Below are positions 1-5,688 of a stretch of DNA of 5,915 bases, in pieces. A program made the translations under genes and the position numbers. How positions within the stretch are numbered: position 1 is the first letter of the stretch; every line of letters begins with the position of its first letter. The DNA is from Phycisphaerales bacterium (lineage in GTDB: Bacteria; Planctomycetota; Phycisphaerae; UBA1845), in the NCBI GenBank assembly GCA_030612785.1, contig JAUWNF010000231.1, forward strand, positions 1 to 5,915. The letters run 5' to 3'. The notes beneath the pieces are model-generated. The model was not told the DNA's origin, searched no databases, and saw only the letters and a program-made list of their open reading frames with translations.

Positions 1-5
1 CCCGA

Positions 6-758
6 TCATAGAAGTCTCCGGCTCGCTTTCCAGATCGCGAGCACCGGCACGCAGGCAAACAGAAGAATCACACCGAGGCCGCACGCCCCACTTCGTCGAG
101 CGCTTCCTCCGCCACTACAGCCGCCGAGTTGGCCGCCCTCATCAGCCGCGCTCTCGCCATCGTCCCCGGGTGGCTCTTCCGGGCCGGGCGAATCGTCGTC
201 CGAAGCTCCGTCGGTGGGTTCGTCGCCGTCGGTTGGGCTCAACTCTCCCTCCAGGGTCTCGACCTGATGCACGGCGTCGTCCAGCATCGCCCGAGCAGCA
301 GCCAGGTTGTCGATGGCCTGCTCACGCATCATGAGCGCCGGGTCCGCTTCACCGGCAGCGTTGGATTCCTCCAGTGACGCAGTCGCTTCCAGAATATACA
401 TCCTCGCCGACTCCAGATCTTCCAGGAGCGCGGCGTACCGCTCAGCTCCTCGATCATCCTGCTCGGCGGCGGCGTGGGTCATCTCGATCAGCTCATCGTT
501 TGACGCGACCAGGGGCCCGAGGTCGACCGGGCACTCTGCAGCGGGCTCGCACTGGGAGATGTCCGCCTGGCTCTGGTCGACGGCCGCTTGGAGCTGCACG
601 ATGCCCTGCCGGATGGCGTCGATCAGCGAGCTGGGACCACTCAGCGCATTGACCACCACCCGCTGTACGCCGGTGGCAACGTTGCCTCTTCCGTCGTCCG
701 CGCTCCAGGTCACCAGGGTCTCGCCGGCCCCGAAGCGCGAGTCGGCCGGTCGTCGCAA
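6..758 (-). CDS. C-terminal part of a surface protein with partial HYR domain and Cys-containing sorting tail (5'-truncated)
   Basis: Reading on the minus strand from a TTG at 758, residues 9-36 (FGAGETLVTWSADDGRGN and what follows) match the last half of an HYR (hyalin repeat) domain, an immunoglobulin-like fold of secreted proteins. Residues 44-170 are predicted helical, with two cysteines (70 and 76) around a short loop. Residues 171-212 form an Asp/Glu/Gly/Pro-rich linker. Residues 213-250 look like a C-terminal sorting signal: GGCSGGG, a second Cys at 226, one hydrophobic helix (about 227-243) and a basic end (KASRR), in the style of MYXO-CTERM-like tails. There is no signal peptide. The frame stays open up to position 809 without ATG or GTG, and the first half of the HYR fold is missing. 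I therefore infer a gene that lost its 5' end, so the start is uncertain. The stop at 6-8 and the tail look native. Its role was probably cell-surface or extracellular; no enzymatic motif is seen. Confidence 0.6.
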   Translation of the reverse strand: MRRPADSRFGAGETLVTWSADDGRGNVATGVQRVVVNALSGPSSLIDAIRQGIVQLQAAVDQSQADISQCEPAAECPVDLGPLVASNDELIEMTHAAAEQDDRGAERYAALLEDLESARMYILEATASLEESNAAGEADPALMMREQAIDNLAAARAMLDDAVHQVETLEGELSPTDGDEPTDGASDDDSPGPEEPPGDDGESAADEGGQLGGCSGGGSARRSGACGLGVILLFACVPVLAIWKASRRLL

Positions 759-953
759 CCATCGCCATTTGGGGCGCCGGATGTCATCGCTCAGGTATTG
801 TAGCGGACATCAGGCCGTGTACAGTATGGTCGGCGCAAGAAGCCGGGCAACGGGAAGTCGTACGCAGCCGGGACGTGTACAGACCTCCCGGGCTGATGCG
901 ACCTTGGAAGCCGGTAAGACCACGTTTTGTGCAAAGGTGCAGATACGGACACT

Positions 954-2207
954 GTGGACATTGCGATCGTAGGGGGCGGAGCGGCCGGGTTGGCAACGGC
1001 GATCTTTGTTGCAAGGCTGATGCCGGTGCGTTCCGTTGTCGTGCTCGACGGGGCTGACAAGCTCGGGGCCAAGATCCTCATGTCGGGCGGTGGTCGGTGC
1101 AACGTCACAAACCGCGTCGTAACGGCTGCCGATTTCCGTGGCGGAAACCCAAACGTGATCAAGCAGGTCCTGGCCGCCTTTCCGGTCGCGCGCACGGTGG
1201 CGTTCTTTCGGGAAATCGGAGTCGAGCTGTGCGAGGAGGACAACGGCAAGCTCTTTCCCAAGACGAATCGGGCCCTCACCGTGCTTGAGGCGATGGTGGG
1301 GGAAGCTGCCCGCCTCGGGGTGCGCATTCTCCCCAGACACCGCGTGACCAACATGCAGCGTGTTGCAAGTGGGTTCCATATCGCCGCGGGTGCCACCACG
1401 TTGTCCGCAGGCAATGTCGTGCTGGCGACAGGAGGCCAATCGTTCCCGAAGACAGGCAGCGACGGCTCGGGCTACCGACTGGCCGAAGAGCTTGGTCATA
1501 CACTGGTTCCACCGACGCCCGCCCTCGTACCGTTGGTTCTCGACGGTGATTTTCATGTACCGCTGTCGGGGATCTCACACCACGTCGAGCTGACGGTGCA
1601 GGCCGCTGGCTGGAAACCCGTTCGTGTCTGCGGAGTGTTGCTGTGGGCGCACTTCGGCATAAGTGGACCGGCCGTTCTAGACTTGTCGCGACACTGGCAT
1701 CGAGCATGCCTCGAACGATGCGAGGTCACGGTATTCGCAAACCTCGTACCCGGTGAAGACACCGCCAGCGTAGAAGCCCGACTGCTGGCTTTTGCTTCGG
1801 CGCAGCCCCGAGTCCAGCTCCACAACGCCCTGGCGCGCTTGCTCCCCGCGCGTGTCGCGGACGCCCTCCTGGGCGCGTTGGCAGTCTCCGGAACCACCCT
1901 TATGGCTCACCTTCCGAGGGATGTCCGGCGCAAGGTCGTGAAGGCGCTGGTCCGCTGGCTCTTGCCCGTGCTGGACAGCAGGGGCTACTCGCATGCCGAA
2001 ACGACGGCGGGCGGTGTTCCTTTGGCCGAGGTCAGTCCCCGCAGCCTCGGCTCACGGAAGTGCCCTGGTCTTTACTTTGCCGGTGAGATCCTCGATGCCG
2101 ACGGGCGGATCGGTGGGTTCAACTTCCAGTGGGCTTGGGCGAGCGCCTGGGTCGCGGCGACAGCGCTGGCCCGGGCCGTCAAGCGCGACGGGCCCACCGC
2201 GGCGTGA
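954..2207 (+). CDS. HI0933/BaiN-family NAD(P)/FAD-dependent oxidoreductase
   Basis: This is a complete flavoprotein of the HI0933-like (YhiN/BaiN) family, a cytosolic FAD-binding oxidoreductase group whose physiological substrate is mostly unknown. From the GTG at 954 it has 417 residues, the usual family length. An in-frame TTG at 927 would add nine residues (426 in total) ahead of the FAD-binding strand. A stop at 915 limits further extension. Counting from TTG 927, the motifs are the dinucleotide-binding VGGGAAGLATA (15-25), the family signature SGGGRCNVTN (53-62), LATGGQSFPKTGSDGSG (166-182), HFGISGPAVLDLS (242-254), and the C-terminal FAD-site segment LYFAGEILDADGRIGGFNFQ (382-401) followed by WAWAS. 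All signature blocks are present in order with no frameshift, so the gene is probably functional. Neither candidate start has a well-spaced Shine-Dalgarno; AAGGTG lies about 15 bases before 954. It is divergent from the surface-protein fragment on its left and has no evident operon partner. Confidence 0.93.
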   Translation: MDIAIVGGGAAGLATAIFVARLMPVRSVVVLDGADKLGAKILMSGGGRCNVTNRVVTAADFRGGNPNVIKQVLAAFPVARTVAFFREIGVELCEEDNGKLFPKTNRALTVLEAMVGEAARLGVRILPRHRVTNMQRVASGFHIAAGATTLSAGNVVLATGGQSFPKTGSDGSGYRLAEELGHTLVPPTPALVPLVLDGDFHVPLSGISHHVELTVQAAGWKPVRVCGVLLWAHFGISGPAVLDLSRHWHRACLERCEVTVFANLVPGEDTASVEARLLAFASAQPRVQLHNALARLLPARVADALLGALAVSGTTLMAHLPRDVRRKVVKALVRWLLPVLDSRGYSHAETTAGGVPLAEVSPRSLGSRKCPGLYFAGEILDADGRIGGFNFQWAWASAWVAATALARAVKRDGPTAA

Positions 2208-2420
2208 TGCTCTCGCCAGCCACAGTCTTCCGTTGGATCAGCTTCTCCCCGGGCCGATTCGCGTTCCGGGCGGGCAATTGCCGACGTTGGGGCGAAAACG
2301 CACCTGCTGCATTGATGATCAGGCTCTCATGGTCTCTGTAAGCAAGGTCTGGTACGATCACGATGAGGAGGCTCGGTGACGTTGCTGAGCAGACGCCATT
2401 GGGGAAATGTCGGTTCAAGC

Positions 2421-2426
2421 AAGGAG
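2421..2426 (+). promoter_or_regulatory. Ribosome binding site of the lysine-rich micro-gene
   Basis: AAGGAG lies 8 bases before the ATG at 2435. This near-consensus site at ideal spacing is the main reason to regard the 35-codon frame that follows as a real gene. Confidence 0.7.
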
Positions 2427-2434
2427 AAACGGAT

Positions 2435-2542
2435 ATGGGTGATAAAGGGAAACGAGATAAAGGCAAAAAGGAACATCAGAAAAAGGCCCAGCTTAGTCCG
2501 AAGGACAAACGAAAAAAGAAACAAGAGAAGAAGAACAAATAA
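2435..2542 (+). CDS. 35-residue lysine-rich basic small protein
   Basis: ATG at 2435 to TAA at 2540-2542 encodes 35 residues starting MGDKGKRDKGKK. Fifteen of the 35 are Lys and two are Arg, balanced by only five Asp/Glu, with a single Pro (22) and no Cys, aromatic residue or membrane segment. It is preceded by AAGGAG at 8-base spacing. The stretch is A-rich while the flanks are GC-rich, as expected for a Lys-coding frame. Very small Lys-rich proteins with an MGDKG-type start occur, as I recall, as conserved hypothetical proteins in diverse bacteria. Their function is not known to me; nucleic-acid or ribosome association would be a guess from charge alone. It lies 227 bases after the flavoprotein stop in the same direction, far enough to have its own promoter, but I see no convincing one. 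No terminator hairpin is evident after it. Confidence 0.7.
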   Translation: MGDKGKRDKGKKEHQKKAQLSPKDKRKKKQEKKNK

Positions 2543-2584
2543 ATGCCCAGTGCTGTCCGGTGACCTTTGCGTCCTCTCAGCGGG

Positions 2585-2710
2585 TTGCTGGTGTTCGACG
2601 ACGAGTTGGCGGAGCGACTGGCAGCCGCCAGGGGGTCGTGGTCGTCCCAGGATTCTCCTCGGACACGCTGCTGGCGGTGGCGCGGATGGTCTGTTCACAT
2701 CGACGCCGTG
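2585..2710 (+). pseudogene. Possible decayed N-terminus of a Sir2-family (sirtuin) protein
   Basis: From the TTG at 2585 the frame reads MLVFDDELAERLAAAR, a pattern common at the start of bacterial sirtuins just before the VVVLTGAG NAD-binding loop. After a one-base frame change the DNA reads GVVVV, then (with the loop's Thr-Gly missing) a segment resembling AGFSSDT. Slightly further on, in another frame, it reads GADGLF, similar to the FRGADGLW stretch of sirtuins. Several frame changes are needed, so this is at best a fossil with no coding capacity. The first 16 residues alone could be chance in GC-rich DNA. I infer it from motif order only. The stretch is otherwise without a gene, between the lysine-rich micro-gene and the kinase remnant on the other strand. 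Confidence 0.25.
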
Positions 2711-2747
2711 CGTGCAGCGGACAGGTTTGGGTAGAGGGGCACAAGGA

Positions 2748-3024
2748 CACCACGAATGACGTGCCTTCTTCCGTGCCGACGTCGTGGATCGCCAGGATAT
2801 TCGGATGTGATAGTGCTGCGATTGCTTTGGCTTCACGCTCGAAGCGGGCCAACGCCGTCGGCTCGGTGGCGAACTGCTCCGGCAGCACCTTGACCGCCAC
2901 CTCGCGGTCGAGCCGTGTGTCTTTGGCGCGATAGACCTCGCCCATCCCGCCCGCGACCGATCTCACGGACAATCTCAAAATCGCCCAGGCGGCGTTTTTC
3001 TACCGATTCCGTCGCCTCGCACAT
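2748..3024 (-). pseudogene. Ser/Thr protein kinase (PknB-type) N-terminal remnant, frameshifted and truncated
   Basis: The ATG at 3024 (minus strand) is preceded by GGGAG at 8-base spacing. It opens MCEATESVEKRRLGDFEIVR, then EIGRG, the start of a Hanks-type kinase domain. At about 2950-2952 one extra C on the plus strand (CGCGGGCGGGATG on the coding strand instead of CGCGGCGGGATG) breaks the frame in the middle of the Gly-rich loop. The next frame continues perfectly: GGMGEVYRAKDTRLD, REVAVKVLP with the ATP-binding Lys, the FEREAKAIAAL helix with the conserved Glu, SHPNILAIHDVG, and TEEGTSFVV at the hinge. Homology then stops at 2748. Everything after the hinge is missing, including the HRDLKPEN catalytic loop, the DFG motif and any sensor domain. 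About 92 codons of a protein that normally exceeds 400 survive. The insertion could be a sequencing error, but the truncation makes it non-functional either way. Confidence 0.85.
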
Positions 3025-3451
3025 GCGTGTGGCTCCCGCGGCCCGGTCTGGCAAAAGAGACGTGGCCGAGCGCAAACCTCGCCCCCACAAGGGGATCCAG
3101 GCCTTGACTTGGACATCAGTATACCGCCCGCCCACGAACGGGTAGTACCCTGTCGCTCTGGACGCGCTGAGGGCCTGCGAAGGGTCTCCGTTGCGAACGG
3201 ATTCTGGCTGAACGTCACGCAATCCTCGGGAGATTCAGCTGTGCTCGGTGCTGTCGTAGACCGGTCGCCTGAAACGGCGCGCGGACAACGGGAGCGGCAC
3301 ATCTCGAATCAGAATCAGTTGCAGCCGCTTCTCGCCAACCGAAACGGAGCGGCCTGCAGGATGGCCCGTTGGCACACGGTCGTCCAGCGTTGTAGGGCGG
3401 GCTTGATCGGTTTCTCGTCGCCAAGATGGAGTACTGTCCATGCTCAAGCGT

Positions 3452-3480
3452 TTGGCCAAGAATGCCGTATCGGCTATACT
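3452..3480 (+). promoter_or_regulatory. Sigma-70-like promoter upstream of the recombinase remnant
   Basis: TTGGCC (3452-3457, four of six bases of the -35 consensus) and TATACT (3475-3480, five of six of the -10) are separated by exactly 17 bases. Transcription would start near 3487, about 55 bases before the ATG at 3542. It would now read into the truncated phosphatase and phosphatidyltransferase genes. Confidence 0.55.
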
Positions 3481-3529
3481 CCCCGTCTGGGTCAGTCGTC
3501 CGTGGTTGCAGCCGACCCGATACAGGGTC

Positions 3530-3536
3530 AGGAGGT
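3530..3536 (+). promoter_or_regulatory. Strong Shine-Dalgarno of the recombinase remnant
   Basis: AGGAGGT lies 5 bases before the ATG at 3542 (counting from GGAGG, 6 bases). A near-perfect site followed by only 19 codons before a stop shows that the start region is native and the frame was broken later. Confidence 0.65.
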
Positions 3537-3541
3537 GCAAC

Positions 3542-3677
3542 ATGGCGACTGAAAAAGTCGGAGTCTATTCGGAAATGGCATGGACTGGTTCCCGCAGATA
3601 AGTCCGGCAACCCATTGCCGAAGAGCGAATGGCCGCGAACGCGGTCGTTCAGCTGGGCGGTGAGGTGGTTCGGCTCC
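3542..3677 (+). pseudogene. Tyrosine recombinase/integrase N-terminal remnant, frameshifted and truncated
   Basis: The ATG at 3542 opens MATEKVGVY. An extra T at about 3569 (TAT T CGG) then breaks the frame, and without it the reading continues RKWHGLVPADKSGNPLPK followed by SEWPRTRSFSWAVRWFGS. As I recall, this N-terminal block is typical of a family of integrase-like proteins abundant in Planctomycetota, where it precedes the DNA-arm-binding and core-binding domains. Uncorrected, the frame stops after 19 codons. The recognisable stretch ends at about 3677 (45 residues). Beyond it the same frame loses resemblance and the DNA instead reads as an inositol-monophosphatase in another frame. The SAM-like domain and the catalytic R-H-R-Y domain are absent. 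The family name rests on my memory of the N-terminus, since no catalytic motif is present. The promoter and Shine-Dalgarno upstream are intact. Confidence 0.6.
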
Positions 3678-4312
3678 ACGCGGAAGTCCGCCGGACCCTC
3701 ACGACGTCCAGCGTCGACCGCGCCCAGGTGCTCGGCAAGAACCGTAAGGGTGACCGGCAACGGAGCTTCGACGTCGCCGCCGATCTGGCCACGCGCCGTT
3801 TTCTCGAGAACGAATTCGATTGCGGGCTGATTCTCTCCGAGGAGTCGGACAATCACCGCTTCGGTGAGGCTGATCCCGTCTACCGGTTCATCGTCGATCC
3901 CGTGGACGGATCGGATAACTGGGCCCGCGGCCTGCCACTATCGTCGATTGCCGTGGCTGTGCTCCCAGCCGAGAGGCCGATCACCCTGGACCGGGTCGTC
4001 GCGGCCCTGGTCGGCGGCCTGGAGGAAGAAACGCCCATCGTCTGCACCCGGGGCGAAGGAGCACATCGCGGGGCCGAACGGCTCCGGACATCCGGCACCC
4101 AGAGGATCACGGATGCCGTGGTGTCGTGCGAACTCAACCACTTCGCACCCCCGCCGCGGGTGGGCGACCTGTTCGCCGCGGCGCGCGCGGTCCGCTCCTA
4201 CGGATGTGCCTCTCGCGCCGTCGCTCTCGTAGCCGGCGGCGCGATCGACGCCCACATCGACGTGCGCTCCCGCTTGACGCCGGAGAGCACGGCTACGTGT
4301 CCATTCATTTGA
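3629..4312 (+). pseudogene. Inositol monophosphatase-family protein, truncated at both ends
   Basis: An open frame of 227 codons from an ATG at 3629 contains a clear FIG/IMPase-superfamily phosphatase core (Mg-dependent, Li-sensitive sugar- or inositol-phosphate hydrolase fold). It has GDRQRSFDVAADLATRRFLE (41-60), the metal-binding ILSEES (68-73), and VDPVDGSDNW (89-98) for the DPxDGT motif, then GLPLSSIAVAVL. Near the end it has YGCASRAVALVAGGAIDAHI (191-210), then DVRSRLTPE. Homology stops there, where the family carries the last metal-binding Asp and about 60-70 further residues. The frame adds TATCPFI and ends at 4312. At the other end, residues 1-16 overlap the recombinase remnant read in another frame, so the start is probably accidental and the native N-terminus is lost; real homology begins near 3680. 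A peptide could still be made, but it lacks a complete metal site. It is followed, out of frame, by the CDP-alcohol phosphatidyltransferase domain. Confidence 0.75.
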
Positions 4313-4911
4313 ACCGTCCGGTTTCCACGAGGCTTTCCGCCCGGCTCGTCGCGACAGGCATCACCCCCAATCAGATCACCGTGATCAGTTTCCTGTTGTC
4401 GCTTGTGGGAGCGGGATTTCTCGCGGCGGGCCAATACGCTTTCGGTCTTTTCGGCGGGTTGCTGGTTCAGTTGGCTTCGATCATCGACGGCTGCGACGGG
4501 GAGATCGCCCGCCTGAAACACCTGAGTTCCGCTCGCGGGGCGTGGCTTGACACGGTCCTGGATCGGTACGCGGATGTGGCCATAGCCCTGGGGGTGACAT
4601 ATGCTTTCGCTGCCGCTCATCCCGGTCCACTCGCGTGGATCCTCGGCTTCCTGACCGCCTTCGGGTTTATCCTGGCCAGTTACGTGGCCAAGGAATTTGC
4701 CATCCGCCACAAGCGGCCCTATCCCAACGACATCCTCAGCCGTCTAAAGTGTCGTGACCTGCGGCTACTACTCATCTGTCTCGGGGCGGTGGTGGGCCGA
4801 CCGTTCGAGGCCCGCGTGCTCGCGGGCGCCGTGACCCCCGCCTGCGTGATTGGGGTCCTGATCAAGGGGTGGTGTATGAGCGGTCCGACGGGGTCCGGGC
4901 GCGCTGCGTAA
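4297..4911 (+). CDS. CDP-alcohol phosphatidyltransferase membrane domain (probably 5'-truncated)
   Basis: This integral membrane enzyme domain transfers a phosphoalcohol from a CDP-linked donor. From a GTG at 4297 it has 204 residues. The complete family signature D-x2-D-G-x2-A-R-x8-G-x3-D-x3-D is present as DGCDGEIARLKHLSSARG (64-81), then Asp85 and Asp89 in AWLDTVLDRYAD. The amphipathic entry VSIHLNRPVSTRLSARL and TPNQIT precede the first membrane helix, and about five or six hydrophobic helices follow. The wording resembles the C-terminal half of bifunctional inositol-1-phosphate cytidylyltransferase/di-myo-inositol-phosphate-phosphate synthases (IPCT-DIPPS), in which a cytidylyltransferase domain comes first; that domain is absent here. 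GGAGAG lies 9 bases before the GTG, which overlaps the end of the phosphatase frame by 16 bases, so reinitiation could produce a free domain. Sequence upstream in this frame (4126-4270) is a shadow of the phosphatase. The substrate is unproven. Confidence 0.75.
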   Translation: MSIHLNRPVSTRLSARLVATGITPNQITVISFLLSLVGAGFLAAGQYAFGLFGGLLVQLASIIDGCDGEIARLKHLSSARGAWLDTVLDRYADVAIALGVTYAFAAAHPGPLAWILGFLTAFGFILASYVAKEFAIRHKRPYPNDILSRLKCRDLRLLLICLGAVVGRPFEARVLAGAVTPACVIGVLIKGWCMSGPTGSGRAA

Positions 4912-5017
4912 AAGACCGTCTGTGCGACAGCGGTTGGGGTCCACCCGGACACAGAGCGGCGTGCATGATTAGCAGGAAACAGGTCAAAACTGGATCGAAA
5001 TTGTTGGAACCTACCCA

Positions 5018-5045
5018 TTGACGGCTGCACACGGCCTAGTAGAAT
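5018..5045 (+). promoter_or_regulatory. Sigma-70-like promoter of the PepSY-type gene
   Basis: TTGACG (5018-5023, five of six) and TAGAAT (5040-5045, five of six) are separated by 16 bases. Transcription would start near 5052, leaving a leader of about 77 bases before the ATG at 5129. Confidence 0.6.
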
Positions 5046-5128
5046 TCCGTCGGTTTCGCAGGATGAGGTGACGACCGTGGCGCGTAGCTACGGCGCGGCG
5101 TTCTCGCATTACTGAAGGAGTCGTGACG

Positions 5129-5512
5129 ATGAAACGTTACAAGAATTTTCTTGTTGTAGTAGCGGGTGTGCTCGTGTTTGGGCTGTTGGCGTGGCCGGTA
5201 TATGCGCAGTGGGGAAAGAGTGTTAGCAGCACCAAGGAGATGGTCAAGAAAATGGACGATGGCAAGCTCAGCCTGGGCAAGGCCATCGAGTTGGCTGAAA
5301 AACACAGCAAGGGAAAGGCCGTGGCCGCGCACTGTGAGTTGGAGGACGGAGATCTCGAGATCGAGGTGTACTGCTTGGTCGGTGACAAGATCATGGAAGT
5401 AGAGATCGACGGAAAGACGGGCAAAGTCACCGAGATGGAAGAGGCGAAAGCTCTCCCTGCGCACAAAGAGCAAGCGCACGACGAGGCGCACGAGGACAAA
5501 GAGGAGGATTAG
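5129..5512 (+). CDS. Exported PepSY-type small protein
   Basis: The 127-residue protein starts at the ATG at 5129, chosen because GAAGGAG (5114-5120) is 8 bases upstream; a GTG two codons earlier would sit too close to it. Residues 1-26 are a signal peptide: basic MKRYK, a hydrophobic core, and a VYA cleavage site before Gln27. Residues about 47-105 resemble a PepSY domain: a helix (LSLGKAIELAEKHSKGKAVA) followed by strands with the charged-hydrophobic pattern EIEVYCLVGDKIMEVEIDG and KTGKVTEMEE. PepSY domains typically act outside the membrane, in peptidase inhibition or partner binding. Two Cys (about 71 and 83) could form a disulfide. The last 20 residues are His/Asp/Glu-rich (AHKEQAHDEAHEDKEED), which suggests but does not prove metal binding. 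The gene has its own promoter and a candidate terminator, so it looks like an intact monocistronic unit unrelated to the broken genes before it. Confidence 0.85.
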   Translation: MKRYKNFLVVVAGVLVFGLLAWPVYAQWGKSVSSTKEMVKKMDDGKLSLGKAIELAEKHSKGKAVAAHCELEDGDLEIEVYCLVGDKIMEVEIDGKTGKVTEMEEAKALPAHKEQAHDEAHEDKEED

Positions 5513-5580
5513 CCCAGCGAAGTGCTTTGCGCGTTCGCGGGACAACTTCAAACTCGTGTGCTCCGATAATCGTGATGTTC

Positions 5581-5610
5581 CCGGGTCCGAGAGACCCGGA
5601 CGGAGTTTTC
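5581..5610 (+). terminator. Candidate terminator hairpin after the PepSY-type gene
   Basis: CCGGGTC (5581-5587) and GACCCGG (5593-5599) form a perfect 7-bp stem with a 5-base loop. A short T run (GTTTTC, 5605-5610) follows five bases later. It lies about 70 bases after the stop at 5512. The T tract is short and offset, so termination strength is uncertain. Confidence 0.45.
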
Positions 5611-5688
5611 GGGAGGGACACCAGCTTTCTCGGCTTGGTAATCGCGTCACGCCTCTGCATGCGCTGAAGCCGGCTGACTGCCCCCTAA

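Larger units (their letters stand above)
3025..3541. other. Region without a recognisable gene between the kinase remnant and the recombinase promoter
   Basis: About 520 bases lie between two divergent gene starts. I recognise no protein in any frame; the open frames here have no motif and read like GC-rich shadows. The left part is presumably the 5' leader of the kinase on the minus strand. A TATACT hexamer (3123-3118, minus) could be its -10, but the matching -35 is poor. The right end (3452-3536) holds the promoter and ribosome binding site described separately. No tRNA, repeat array or clear hairpin was seen. Confidence 0.5.

Noticed and set aside
798..827. Possible promoter TTGTAG / TACAGT (or CAGTAT) upstream of the flavoprotein
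   Set aside because: Only moderate hexamer matches with a 16- or 18-base spacer, and it lies more than 100 bases before the start.
2250..2280. CCCGG/CCGGG inverted repeat after the flavoprotein gene as a terminator
   Set aside because: The stem is only about 5 bp with a long loop and no T run follows.
2312..2358. Possible promoter elements (TTGATG, TACGAT) before the lysine-rich micro-gene
   Set aside because: The spacing between hexamers does not fit a sigma-70 promoter and neither has a good partner.
3109..3552. 147-codon open frame on the plus strand
   Set aside because: No recognisable motif or ribosome binding site; it covers the intergenic stretch and the promoter of the recombinase remnant.
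3215..3856. 213-codon open frame on the minus strand
   Set aside because: Antisense to the recombinase and phosphatase remnants, with low-complexity shadow composition and no family resemblance.
4126..4296. Upstream extension of the phosphatidyltransferase frame to an ATG at 4126
   Set aside because: This part is Arg-rich shadow of the phosphatase in another frame; family similarity begins only near 4285.
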